From assembly GCA_050480705.1 (NCBI GenBank), contig JBJHAX010000029.1:1-26213 (forward strand): a stretch of 26,213 nucleotides of DNA. Direction: 5' to 3'. The translations under genes were made by a program, and so were the position numbers. Shown here in pieces: positions 1 through 8,421 of the stretch. Numbering within the stretch: position 1 is the stretch's first letter; every line of letters begins with the position of its first letter. The notes beneath the pieces were generated by a model. It was not told the DNA's origin, made no database searches, and saw nothing but the letters and a program-made list of their open reading frames with translations. The DNA is from JBJHAX01 sp050480705 (GTDB lineage Bacteria; Actinomycetota; Nitriliruptoria; Nitriliruptorales; Nitriliruptoraceae).

Positions 1-918
1 GATCAGCAGCCCGCTGCCGACGACAGCGACGAGCACCCCGTAGCCGGACTGGCCCGCGTTGAGCAGGCTCGCGAAGAATTCTCCGGAGGTGATCACGACC
101 CCCGCGACCGCGAATGCGACCATCACACCCAGCACCAACGAGCGGATCACCGGGTGGCGGCCGATGAAGCTGAAGCCTTCGACGAGCTGCGCCCACGGGC
201 CCGGCGCCGACGCCGGGTCGATCGTGTGCCGCCTGGTGCGCGGCGTGTAGGGGATGCGCGAAACGAGTACCGCGGCGACGACGAACGACGCGGCGTTGAA
301 CCAGATCGCCGTCGCGATCGGGCGCTCGGCGAGGAACGAGCCGGCCGTCGCCGTCGTCGCGGCGTAGGCCACCAGCGCCGCGTACACCGCTCCGCCCAGC
401 GGCAAGGTGCCGTAGGTGGTCACGAGATTGATCTGGTTGGCGAGCACCAGTTCGTCGCGCCGCACCAGCGAGGGCATCATCGCGTCCTTGGCGGGCGCGA
501 ACAGCGACGACATGACCTCGATCACGAACGTCGCGAGCAGCAGTGTGAGGATCTCGTTGGTGAACGGGATCAGGGCCATCACCGTGCCGCGGCCGAGATG
601 CGTCGCGAGCATCACGCGCTTGCGGTCCCAGCGATCGACGAACACCCCTGCGATCGGTCCGAGCAGGAGCGTTGGGAGCACCCTGGCCGCCATCACGCCC
701 GAGACCGCGAACGCCGCCGCGCGAGTCGGTCCGAGGATGTCGGTGGTCAGCGCGATGATCGCGAGGAAGCCGATCCAGTCCCCGAGTGTCGACACGAGCG
801 TGCCCAGCGCGAGGTTGCGAAATCCCCGGTTGCGCAGCAGCCCCAGATAGACGCGCACGGAGGATCCCCGCGGCGCCGGCTCAGCGGGGGCCGGTTCGCT
901 CGGGGCTTGATCGGCCAT
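1..918 (-). CDS. MFS-type membrane transporter, 3' end cut by window
   Basis: An open frame runs from an ATG at 918 to the window edge: 306 residues with no stop, so the C-terminus is missing. A short proline/alanine-rich N-terminus leads into repeated hydrophobic segments. The motif FVDRWDRKRVML lies in the loop after TM2-TM3, the usual place for the MFS loop motif (GxxxDRxxRR type), and the overall pattern resembles the MFS_3/effector-like branch. It starts 30 bp after the topA stop on the same strand, so it is probably co-transcribed with topA. In some actinobacteria the gene after topA encodes a thymidylate kinase with an N-terminal MFS-like domain. The visible part could be that domain, or a stand-alone permease. 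The substrate cannot be inferred. Confidence 0.8.
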   Translation of the reverse strand, partial: MADQAPSEPAPAEPAPRGSSVRVYLGLLRNRGFRNLALGTLVSTLGDWIGFLAIIALTTDILGPTRAAAFAVSGVMAARVLPTLLLGPIAGVFVDRWDRKRVMLATHLGRGTVMALIPFTNEILTLLLATFVIEVMSSLFAPAKDAMMPSLVRRDELVLANQINLVTTYGTLPLGGAVYAALVAYAATTATAGSFLAERPIATAIWFNAASFVVAAVLVSRIPYTPRTRRHTIDPASAPGPWAQLVEGFSFIGRHPVIRSLVLGVMVAFAVAGVVITSGEFFASLLNAGQSGYGVLVAVVGSGLLI

Positions 919-948
919 GATCCACCACGTTACACGTGCGGCATGCGG

Positions 949-3564
949 CTAGGTCGCGTCTCCCGTCGCATTCTTCGTCGACTTCTTGGTCGCCTTCTTC
1001 GCGGGACGCTTCGTCGCGTTCTTGGCGGCCTTCTTCGCCGTCTTCTTGGCGGACTTCTTGGTCGCCTTCTTCGGCGGGGGCTTCTGCGTGCCCGTGAACA
1101 CCATCGGGATGGGGTCGGGCACTTCCTCGGTGGCGAGCGGCTCGCCGCCGAGCTCGGGGTCGTAGGCCGGAACGCCGCCGACGACCGTCCACGTCGCCAC
1201 CATCGGGACGTCGAAGTCCTCGAGGTCGAACGTGTGGTTGATCTCGGGGTGGGTGCAGATCGCCACCGGCTGCTTGCGGTTTCGCGGAGGCGGCCGCAGC
1301 GGGGCACCGCATTCGGGGCACGGGGTCGCGATCGGCAGCGACCACACCGCGAACGCGTCGTCGGGGTAGCCGGTCGATCCGACGAACGGCTTGCCGTACC
1401 GGGAGGTGCGCCGTTCGAGGTAGCTGTGCTCGGGGTCGGTCGGCGAACGGAACGGCACGATGCGCCCGTCGACGTCGCGGTACATCAGCCGGTGCTGGAC
1501 GTTGCGGATGCCCTTGCAGCCGGGATAGTCGACGCAGCCGTAGAAGCGCCCGAACCGGCCCGAGCGCAGCAGCATCGGCTTGCCGCACACCTGGCAGGCC
1601 ACGTTCTCGTCGGGTTCGGGCTCCGGCTCGGGCTCGCCCACGGACCCGTCGGCCTCCAGCGGCAGCGTGCCGTCACAATCGGGCCAGGTGCTGCACGAGG
1701 CGAACCACTGCTTCGACTTGCCCGAGAACACCCGCTCCATCGGCTTGCCGCACACCGGGCAGTCGGCGGGGACCAGCAGCGGCAGCCGCGGGCGTTCCGG
1801 CTTGCGCTCCTGCACCCACTCGTCGACCTCGTCGAGGAAGCGTGTGACGGTCGCGCACCAGCGTTCCTGGCCGGCGGCGATGTCGTCGAGCGTGGTTTCC
1901 ATGCGGGCGGTGAACCCGAGGTCGACGACCTCGTGAAAGTGGGCTTTGAGGAACGACACCACGACTTCGCCGAGCGGTGTCGTAAAAAAGCGCCGCGACT
2001 CTTTGGTGACGTACTCGCGCTGTTCGAGCGTCGAGATGATCGACGCGTACGTCGACGGCCGGCCGATGCCCGCCTCCTCCAGTGCCTCGACGAGGGTGCG
2101 TTCGGAGTAGCGGGGCGGCGGGGAGGTCTCGTGGCGGTCGGGCTCGAGCGAGGCGAGATCGAGCCGCTGGCCCTCCTCGAGCTGGGGCAGCCGGTCACTG
2201 ATCTCGTCGTCGGCTTCGTCCTCGTCGCGCACCGCCCGGTAGGCGGCGAGGAAGCCGTCGAACTTCTCGACCTGTCCGGTCACCCGGAACACCAGCGCGC
2301 CACCGGCGTCCTCACCGGTGACGTCCGCGGCGACACGGTCGAAGACCGCCGGCGCCATCTGTGTTGCGACGGTGCGCTTCCAGATCAGCTCGTACAGCCG
2401 GGCCTGTTCCGCCGACAGGTAGCGGCGCACCTTCTGGGGCGTGCGGGCGACCGAGGTAGGGCGGATCGCCTCGTGCGCCTCCTGCGCGCCTTTCGTGCTC
2501 GTCGCGAACCGGCGCGGCTTGTCCAGCCCGTAGCGTTCACCGAAGTGTTGGCGCACATGGCCGCCGATCTCGGCGAGCACCTGCTCGGAGAGGTTCAGCG
2601 AATCGGTGCGCATATAGGTGATCAGGCCGACCTGCTCACCACCCAGATTGATGCCCTCATACAACTGCTGGGCGACCGCCATCGTCTGCCGCGCCGAGAA
2701 TCCGTACTTCGATGCTTCGCCCTGCAGCGTCGAGGTTTTGAACGGCGGGCGGGGGTTGCGCTTGGCCTCGGTGCGACGCACCTCGGTGACCGTGTACTCG
2801 AGGCCGCGCGCACGCTCGGCGATCCGACCGGCCTCCGGCTCGGAGCGAACGACCAGCAGGTTGCCGCGCCGCGACTCGGCGGCCTCGGCGAGGTCCTTCG
2901 GGCTCGCGATCCGCCGCCCGTCCACCGTGGACAACGAGGCGTCCACGGCCGTGGAGGTCGAACCGGTGAACACCGCCGGGAACGACCAGTACTCCTCGGC
3001 GACGAACGAGCGGATCTCGTCCTCGCGGTCCACGATCATGCGCAACGCGGCGGACTGGACCCGTCCCGCGGAGATGCCCGAAGCAACGGTGCGCCACAAC
3101 ACCGGCGACAGTCGGTAGCCGACGATGCGGTCGACCGCGCGACGCGCCTGCTGCGCATCGACGAGGGAGGTGTTGAGCGTGCGGGGCTGCTCGAACGCAG
3201 CCCGGATCGCCGGCTCGGTGATCTCGTCGAACGTCACCCGGTTGGTCGTGTCGGCGTCGAGCCCGAGCACCTCGGCGATGTGCCAGGCGATCGCCTCGCC
3301 CTCGCGGTCCAGGTCAGGCGCGAGCCACACCGTGGTGGCCTTCTTCGCCGCCGCGCGCAGGGCCTGGACATGTTTGCGCGACGCGTCGGGAACCTCGTAG
3401 GTCAGCCGGCAGTCGCCCGACGGCTCGACCTCGACCGCGAAGTCGGAGCGTGGCAGGTCACGGATGTGGCCGTAGGAAGCGAGCACGGTGAAGCCGCCAC
3501 CGAGATAGCGCTCGATGGTGCGTGCCTTCGCAGGCGACTCGACGATGACGAGATTCTCGGACAC
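949..3564 (-). CDS. topA: DNA topoisomerase I (type IA)
   Basis: The protein relaxes negatively supercoiled DNA by transient single-strand cleavage. From the GTG at 3564 it has 871 residues. The Toprim domain begins at VIVESPAKA (E9) and carries D84-L-D86-R-E88. The breakage motif GLITYMRTDS places the catalytic tyrosine at Y317 with R319, close to E. coli Y319/R321. The C-terminal part has two clear zinc-ribbon-like Cys4 modules (CPVCGKP..., CQVCGKP...) and a third, degenerate one (CPECGAP...). It ends in a tail of repeated KK-containing units, as is common in actinobacterial TopA. The GTG start is chosen because homology begins right there; the frame stays open for 66 more codons upstream with no similarity. 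A GAGGAA lies about 10 nt upstream. A TTGACA promoter candidate precedes it. Confidence 0.97.
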   Translation of the reverse strand: MSENLVIVESPAKARTIERYLGGGFTVLASYGHIRDLPRSDFAVEVEPSGDCRLTYEVPDASRKHVQALRAAAKKATTVWLAPDLDREGEAIAWHIAEVLGLDADTTNRVTFDEITEPAIRAAFEQPRTLNTSLVDAQQARRAVDRIVGYRLSPVLWRTVASGISAGRVQSAALRMIVDREDEIRSFVAEEYWSFPAVFTGSTSTAVDASLSTVDGRRIASPKDLAEAAESRRGNLLVVRSEPEAGRIAERARGLEYTVTEVRRTEAKRNPRPPFKTSTLQGEASKYGFSARQTMAVAQQLYEGINLGGEQVGLITYMRTDSLNLSEQVLAEIGGHVRQHFGERYGLDKPRRFATSTKGAQEAHEAIRPTSVARTPQKVRRYLSAEQARLYELIWKRTVATQMAPAVFDRVAADVTGEDAGGALVFRVTGQVEKFDGFLAAYRAVRDEDEADDEISDRLPQLEEGQRLDLASLEPDRHETSPPPRYSERTLVEALEEAGIGRPSTYASIISTLEQREYVTKESRRFFTTPLGEVVVSFLKAHFHEVVDLGFTARMETTLDDIAAGQERWCATVTRFLDEVDEWVQERKPERPRLPLLVPADCPVCGKPMERVFSGKSKQWFASCSTWPDCDGTLPLEADGSVGEPEPEPEPDENVACQVCGKPMLLRSGRFGRFYGCVDYPGCKGIRNVQHRLMYRDVDGRIVPFRSPTDPEHSYLERRTSRYGKPFVGSTGYPDDAFAVWSLPIATPCPECGAPLRPPPRNRKQPVAICTHPEINHTFDLEDFDVPMVATWTVVGGVPAYDPELGGEPLATEEVPDPIPMVFTGTQKPPPKKATKKSAKKTAKKAAKNATKRPAKKATKKSTKNATGDAT

Positions 3565-3618
3565 GTGCGGTCGGTTCCTCGATGTGTGCAGGCCCCGGCG
3601 GGGCCGTGATGGCGGCAG

Positions 3619-3647
3619 AAGGTGAGGCCGCGGACGTCGCATGTCAA
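3619..3647 (-). promoter_or_regulatory. Putative topA promoter
   Basis: On the minus strand there is a perfect -35 hexamer TTGACA (3647-3642), a 17-bp spacer and CACCTT (3624-3619), which keeps the important second A and last T of a -10. Transcription would start near 3612 and give a leader of about 48 nt before the topA GTG. The -10 match is weak, so this is a prediction. Confidence 0.45.
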
Positions 3648-3704
3648 CTCGATTGCGCGACCGATTGGGGACGACCGCACCTGCGGCCACGTTGCCTCGG
3701 TGGC

Positions 3705-3728
3705 CGGGGTCCCCCTTCGGGGACCCCG
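3705..3728. repeat. 10-bp stem hairpin in the topA-hppA intergenic region
   Basis: CGGGGTCCCC and GGGGACCCCG form a perfect 10-bp stem around the 4-nt loop CTTC. There is no T-run on either strand, so an intrinsic terminator is unlikely. It lies upstream of both start codons and could insulate the two divergent transcripts or bind a protein. The structure is seen directly; the role is unknown. Confidence 0.6.
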
Positions 3729-3789
3729 CGGCGGCGCGCCACGACGTGCGCTTTGCGCGCACCGCCAGGCGGCCTGAGCGCCGGCCGCC

Positions 3790-3820
3790 TTGGCCCGACC
3801 CGCCACGGCTTCGCTAGGCT
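3790..3820 (+). promoter_or_regulatory. Weak candidate promoter for hppA
   Basis: TTGGCC (3790-3795), a 19-bp spacer and TAGGCT (3815-3820) resemble an actinobacterial sigma-70-type promoter. The spacer is long and the -35 poor. If it is used, the transcript has a leader of nearly 150 nt before the GTG at 3975, which would include the CCACGAC inverted repeat. Confidence 0.3.
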
Positions 3821-3974
3821 CACGGGTGATCAGGCGAGCCGGCACGCGCCGTCCACGACGGTCGTGGCGACTCGCCGTCTCGTGCGAAGGGCGCAGCCGA
3901 CGGCCTCCGAGGCGCCGACGAGCGCGCAGATTCGGGCGCCACCGCCCACACCCCTCGTGAAAGGGCATTCGACC

Positions 3975-6086
3975 GTGTTCGACATCATCCCCTACATCGC
4001 GATCGGCTCGGCCATCGCAGGCCTGCTTCTCGCGGCCTACTTCGCCCGGGTCGTCAACCGGGCGGACCCCGGCAACGACGTCATGAAGGAGATCGCACTC
4101 GCGATCCGCGAGGGCGCGATGGCGTTCCTGCGCCGCGAGTACCGCGCGATCGCGATCTTCGTGCTGCTGCTCTCCGTCGTCGTCTTCGTCGCCCTGCCGG
4201 GCTTGCGCCCGTGGGGCTCCGTCGGCGTGATCATGGGCGCGGTGTTCAGCGCCGTCGCCGGCTTCGTCGGCATGCGCATCGCGACCGCCGCGAACGTGCG
4301 CACCGCCCAGGCGGCACGTGAAGGTGCCGGCCAGGCCCTGCCACTGGCCTACCGGGGCGGCGCCGTCATGGGCTTCACCGTCGCTGGACTCGGCCTGCTC
4401 GGCATCTCGCTCGCCTACCTGCTGTTCGTGCAGATCATGCGGGTCGACGACGCGTTCCAGGTCGTGGCGACCTTCGGGCTCGGCGGTTCGTCGATCGCGC
4501 TGTTCGCCCGTATCGGCGGCGGCATCTACACCAAGGCCGCGGACGTCGGCGCCGACCTGGTCGGCAAGGTCGAGGCGGGCATCCCCGAGGACGACCCGCG
4601 CAACCCCGCCACGATCGCAGACAACGTCGGCGACAACGTCGGAGACGTTGCCGGCATGGGCGCCGACCTGTTCGAGTCGTACGCAGGCTCCATCGTCGCT
4701 CCGATGGTGCTCGCCGCCCTGCTCTTCGGCGGGATCGCGGTCGACACCCGCCAAGTTGCCGACAGCTTCACGGCCCTGCAGCAGACGACGTTCCTGTACC
4801 CGCTGCTCATCGGCGCGCTCGGCATGGTCGCCTCGATCATCGGTGCGTTCCTCGTTCGGGGCCGCAAGGGCCGCTCGCTGTCGTCGCAGCTGCACTTCGG
4901 AACCAACGTCGCGATGGTGCTCACCGCGATCGCCGCGCTCGTCGGCGCCGTGTGGATGTTCGGCGACGTCGAAGAGGTCGCCCAGCCGCTGTGGCTCGGC
5001 ATGCCGATCGTGCTCGGTCTCGCCGTCGGCTACCTCATCGGGTTCGCCTCCGAGTACTACACCTCCGACCACTACTCCCCGGTGAAGAAACTCGCGAAGC
5101 AGGCCGAGACCGGCCACGCGACCGTCATCATCGCCGGTGTCGCCGAAGGGATGATCTCCACGGTCGCCTCGGTGCTGCTCATCGTCGGCGCGATCGGCGG
5201 GTCCTTCTGGTTCGGGATGCTCGCGATGCCCGGCATCGCCGACCCGGTCAGCGCCGGGCTGTACGCCGCAGCGCTCGCCGCGATCGGCATGCTCGCCACG
5301 ACGGGCGCTGTCGTCGCCGTCGACGCCTACGGGCCGATCTCGGACAACGCCGGCGGCATCGCCGAGATGGCGCACATGCCGCCCGAGGTGCGCGAAGTCA
5401 CCGACTCGCTCGACTCGCTGGGCAACACCACCGCCGCGGTCGCCAAGGGCTTCGCGATCGGTTCTGCGGCCCTGACCGCACTGGCGCTGTTCCGTGCCTT
5501 CACCGCAGCGGTCGGGATCGACGTCATCGACCTGACCAACGTGTCGGTGATCATCGGCCTGTTCCTCGGCGCGATGGTGACCTTCGCGTTCGCCGCGCTG
5601 ACGATGAAGTCGGTCGGGCGCGCGGCCCAGCAGATGATCGTCGAGGTCCGGCGCCAGTTCGCCGAGATCCCCGGTCTGCGCGAAGGCAAGGAAGGGGTCC
5701 GCGCCGAGTACGCACGCTGCGTGGACATCTCGACCAAGGCCTCGCTGCGCGAGATGATCCTGCCCGGGTCGCTCGCGATCGTGCTGCCGCTCGTCGTCGG
5801 GTTGTTCTCGGCGGAGGCGCTCGGCGGTCTTCTCGCAGGGGCGCTCGCCACCGGGTTCCTGCTCGCGATCTTCATGGCCAACGCCGGCGGTGCCTGGGAC
5901 AATGCCAAGAAGTACATCGAGGCGGGCAACCACGGCGGCAAAGGCTCGGAGGCGCACCACGCGGCCGTGACCGGCGACACCGTCGGTGACCCGTTCAAGG
6001 ACACCTCCGGTCCCGCGATGAACATCCTCATCAAGGTCATGACGATCGTCGCGCTGGTGTTCGCGCCGATCTTCATTACAACCTGA
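3975..6086 (+). CDS. hppA: Membrane-bound ion-translocating pyrophosphatase
   Basis: This integral membrane enzyme couples PPi hydrolysis to H+ or Na+ export. From the GTG at 3975 it has 703 residues, normal for the family, with about 16 predicted membrane segments. PPi/Mg-binding signatures are seen at about 190-225 (GADLVGKVE, then DDPRNPATIADNVGDNVGD), 450-464 (DAYGPISDNAGGIAE) and near the C-terminus (GDTVGDPFKDTSGPAMN). In the K+-determining stretch GNTTAAVAKG the decisive positions are A487 and A490. K+-independent enzymes have Lys at the first, so this one looks K+-dependent. An AAGGG lies about 9 nt before the chosen start; an in-frame GTG at 3957 is the alternative. Whether it pumps H+ or Na+ is not decided here. 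The next gene follows after one nucleotide. Confidence 0.96.
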   Translation: MFDIIPYIAIGSAIAGLLLAAYFARVVNRADPGNDVMKEIALAIREGAMAFLRREYRAIAIFVLLLSVVVFVALPGLRPWGSVGVIMGAVFSAVAGFVGMRIATAANVRTAQAAREGAGQALPLAYRGGAVMGFTVAGLGLLGISLAYLLFVQIMRVDDAFQVVATFGLGGSSIALFARIGGGIYTKAADVGADLVGKVEAGIPEDDPRNPATIADNVGDNVGDVAGMGADLFESYAGSIVAPMVLAALLFGGIAVDTRQVADSFTALQQTTFLYPLLIGALGMVASIIGAFLVRGRKGRSLSSQLHFGTNVAMVLTAIAALVGAVWMFGDVEEVAQPLWLGMPIVLGLAVGYLIGFASEYYTSDHYSPVKKLAKQAETGHATVIIAGVAEGMISTVASVLLIVGAIGGSFWFGMLAMPGIADPVSAGLYAAALAAIGMLATTGAVVAVDAYGPISDNAGGIAEMAHMPPEVREVTDSLDSLGNTTAAVAKGFAIGSAALTALALFRAFTAAVGIDVIDLTNVSVIIGLFLGAMVTFAFAALTMKSVGRAAQQMIVEVRRQFAEIPGLREGKEGVRAEYARCVDISTKASLREMILPGSLAIVLPLVVGLFSAEALGGLLAGALATGFLLAIFMANAGGAWDNAKKYIEAGNHGGKGSEAHHAAVTGDTVGDPFKDTSGPAMNILIKVMTIVALVFAPIFITT

Positions 6087-6087
6087 G

Positions 6088-6657
6088 GTGACGCGGATTC
6101 GACGAGGCCCGGTCGTCGCTTTGGCACTGCTGGTGTCGACCGCATGCGCCACACCAGGCGCTGGCGACCGGGCCTCGTCGTCTGCCGTCGAGGTCACCGA
6201 CGGTGTGCGCCTCGAAGTGCCCGACGGCTGGCGCGATGTCGGCGCGGACGTCCCAGATGGTGTCACCGACCTCGTGCGCTATACACCGGGCGGTGCCGCC
6301 GAAGCACTGGTGTCGCTGCAGGTCGTCGTCGGCTGCGGTGCCGAATCCGCCGACGACCTGGTCGCGGCCGCGGCGCAGCAGCCGCGCGGAGGCATGGTCC
6401 CCACCGCCGCCGAGGACGCCACCTTCGTCGACGTCGACGGCCTCGAGACCGCACGGCGCACGGTGATCACGCTCGGCGCGGGTCGCGCCGACGACGCTGA
6501 CACGGCGCGGGTCGCCGGGTTGTACGGCAGCGGGTCAGGTGTGCTGCTGCTCGTCGAGTACACCGCACCGACCGCCACGTTCGACCCGAATCTCTCGCAG
6601 CGCATCATCGGGTCGGTCCGGGTCGACACCGGCGCTGCCGCCGCACACTGCGGCTGA
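6088..6657 (+). CDS. Putative secreted lipoprotein coupled to hppA
   Basis: The 189-residue protein has a short Arg-rich start, a hydrophobic stretch and then LVSTAC, a plausible lipobox with the lipid-modified Cys at C20. A loosely conserved extracytoplasmic domain follows: a strand opening with VRLEVPDGW, a mid-protein VQVVVGCG-like segment and a terminal IIGSVRVD. This pattern recalls the PsbP/LpqN/DcrB-like fold found in many actinobacterial lipoproteins, but I do not recognise a specific family. The GTG start lies one nucleotide after the hppA stop and has no separate Shine-Dalgarno sequence, so translation probably depends on ribosomes finishing hppA. The function is unknown; a partner or sensor of the pyrophosphatase is conceivable. 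Confidence 0.75.
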   Translation: MTRIRRGPVVALALLVSTACATPGAGDRASSSAVEVTDGVRLEVPDGWRDVGADVPDGVTDLVRYTPGGAAEALVSLQVVVGCGAESADDLVAAAAQQPRGGMVPTAAEDATFVDVDGLETARRTVITLGAGRADDADTARVAGLYGSGSGVLLLVEYTAPTATFDPNLSQRIIGSVRVDTGAAAAHCG

Positions 6658-6756
6658 CGCCGCCGAACGCATCCGCACGAGCAGCTATCGTCTGCTCCTC
6701 GGTGACCCCGGCAGAACGGGGCAGCACTGGACGGCGTCTTCGAGCAGGTCGCGACC

Positions 6757-8346
6757 GTGCTCGCGGTGTGTGTCGCCGCGGGTGCGCTCGCGATGCTGTT
6801 GCGTCAGCCGTTGATCGTCGGGCTCATCGCCGCCGGCATCGCCGTCGGACCCGAAGCGCTCGGGCTCGTGGAAGCGACCTCCGAGATCGAGCTGCTGGCC
6901 AAAATCGGCATCTCGCTGCTGCTGTTCGTGGTGGGGCTCAAGCTCGACATCCGCCTGGTCCGCCGGCTCGGCCCGGTCGCGCTGGCGACCGGCCTCGGAC
7001 AGGTCGTCTTCACCTCGGTGGTCGGGTTCATGATCGCCATCGCACTGGGCTTCGACGTCATCTCGGCCATCTACATCGCAGTCGCGCTGACGTTCTCGTC
7101 GACGATCATCATCGTCAAGCTGCTCAGCGACAAGCGCGAACTCGACCACCTGCACGGCCGCATCGCGCTCGGTTTCCTCATCGTGCAGGACATCGTCGTC
7201 GTCATCGCCATGATCGTGATCACCGCGACGGGAGAAGGCAGCGATGCTGCCGTCGGTACCCAGATCGTCGGCGTGGTGCTCCGCGGCGTGCTCCTCGTGG
7301 CGCTGGTCGCGGCGGTCGGGCGCTGGATCGCGCCGCGCATCACCCACCTGCTGGCACGCAGCTCCGAACTGCTCATTCTCGCGGCGGTCGCGTGGGCGGT
7401 GCTGCTTGCGGCGGTGTCGATCCTGCTCGGCTTCAGCGAAGAGGTCGGCGCATTCCTCGCCGGCATGTCGCTGGCTTCGACCCCCTACCGGGAAGCGATC
7501 AGCGGACGGCTGTCGACCCTGCGCGACTTCCTGCTCGTGTTCTTCTTCATCGAGCTCGGCACGACCTTCGAGCTGTCGAGCGCGACCGCGCAGCTGCCCG
7601 CCGCGATCGTGTTCTCGCTGTTCGTGCTGATCGGCAACCCGGTCATCGTCATGGTGATCATGGGCGTGATGGGCTACCGCAAGAAGGTCTCGTTCAAGGC
7701 GGGCCTCACCGTCGCACAGATCAGCGAGTTCTCGCTCATCCTGGCCGCGCTCGGGGCGAGCCAGGGGCACATCGGCAGCGAGATCGTCGGGCTCATCACC
7801 GCCGTCGGCCTGGTCACGATCGGCGTGTCGACCTACCTCATCTACGGATCCGACGGGATCTACGAGCGGCTCGAACGGTTCCTGCGCCCCTTCGAGCGGC
7901 GCGACCCCGCCGCCTCGATCGACCTCGACGAGCACCGCGTCGAACCCGAGTACGTCGTCGTCGGCCTGGGCCGGCTCGGCACCACGGTGCTGCAGGAGCT
8001 GCTCGACCGCGGCGACGAGGTGCTCGGTGTCGACTTCGATCCGCGCAGCGTCCAGTCGCCCCACTGGGACGTGCCGGTCGTGTACGGCGACGCCGAAGAT
8101 CCCGACCTCGCCGAACAGATTCCTCTCGAGCACACCCGGTGGATCATCTCGACGCTGCGCGGCGTCGACACGAACCTTCTGCTGCTCACCTCCTTCCAGC
8201 GTCACGGATACCGGGGAAAGATCGCGGTGAGTGCCGACGACGACCAGGCCGTCGACATACTGCGCCGTGCCGGCGCCGACCTGGTCATCCGCCCGCTGCA
8301 GGCGGCCGCCGTGCCGCTGCTCGCCGCGATCCACGACCACGAGTGA
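6757..8346 (+). CDS. CPA2-family cation:proton antiporter with RCK (TrkA-N) domain
   Basis: Residues 1 to about 380 form roughly 11-12 membrane segments of the Na+/H+ exchanger (KefB/KefC-like) domain, opening with LLRQPLIVGLIAAG and containing the conserved VQDIVVV segment. From residue 398 a Rossmann-type RCK N domain follows, with GLGRLG (403-408) and an acidic residue ending strand 2 (GVDFD). It ends near residue 529 without a TrkA-C domain. The likely role is K+ or Na+/H+ exchange gated by a nucleotide or another ligand. The start is uncertain: GTG 6757 has GCAGG 8 nt upstream, but a CTG at 6727 would give an N-terminus of more typical KefC length. A TATCGT -10-like site lies at 6686-6691. 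Confidence 0.92.
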   Translation: MLAVCVAAGALAMLLRQPLIVGLIAAGIAVGPEALGLVEATSEIELLAKIGISLLLFVVGLKLDIRLVRRLGPVALATGLGQVVFTSVVGFMIAIALGFDVISAIYIAVALTFSSTIIIVKLLSDKRELDHLHGRIALGFLIVQDIVVVIAMIVITATGEGSDAAVGTQIVGVVLRGVLLVALVAAVGRWIAPRITHLLARSSELLILAAVAWAVLLAAVSILLGFSEEVGAFLAGMSLASTPYREAISGRLSTLRDFLLVFFFIELGTTFELSSATAQLPAAIVFSLFVLIGNPVIVMVIMGVMGYRKKVSFKAGLTVAQISEFSLILAALGASQGHIGSEIVGLITAVGLVTIGVSTYLIYGSDGIYERLERFLRPFERRDPAASIDLDEHRVEPEYVVVGLGRLGTTVLQELLDRGDEVLGVDFDPRSVQSPHWDVPVVYGDAEDPDLAEQIPLEHTRWIISTLRGVDTNLLLLTSFQRHGYRGKIAVSADDDQAVDILRRAGADLVIRPLQAAAVPLLAAIHDHE

Positions 8347-8421
8347 GAGATCACGAGTGAGATGCGGCGCCCCGTCGCCGGCGCACGCCGGTCGACGCGC
8401 TCGCCGTGGTGTCGAGGCGGC

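Larger units (their letters stand above)
3565..3974. other. Divergent intergenic region between topA and hppA
   Basis: These 410 bp hold no convincing gene: the overlapping open frames show no recognisable protein and are the usual by-product of high GC. The region contains the topA promoter candidate, a strong GC hairpin (3705-3728), a weak plus-strand promoter candidate (3790-3820) and a perfect 7-bp inverted repeat CCACGAC-G-GTCGTGG at 3853-3867. The last could be a regulator site in the presumed hppA leader. Confidence 0.6.

Noticed and set aside
958..1085. Short repeats at the 3' end of topA as a tandem-repeat element
   Set aside because: They encode the lysine-rich tail (repeated KK units), a normal feature of actinobacterial TopA, not a DNA element.
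154..3609. Long plus-strand open frame of over 1100 codons opposite topA
   Set aside because: It lies antisense to a clear topA gene, is rich in Arg/Gly/Ala/Asp and has no recognisable domain. Such frames arise from codon bias at high GC.
3402..6266. Minus-strand open frame of about 950 codons opposite hppA
   Set aside because: It is antisense to the pyrophosphatase gene, with low-complexity Asp/Arg/His-rich composition and no motif.
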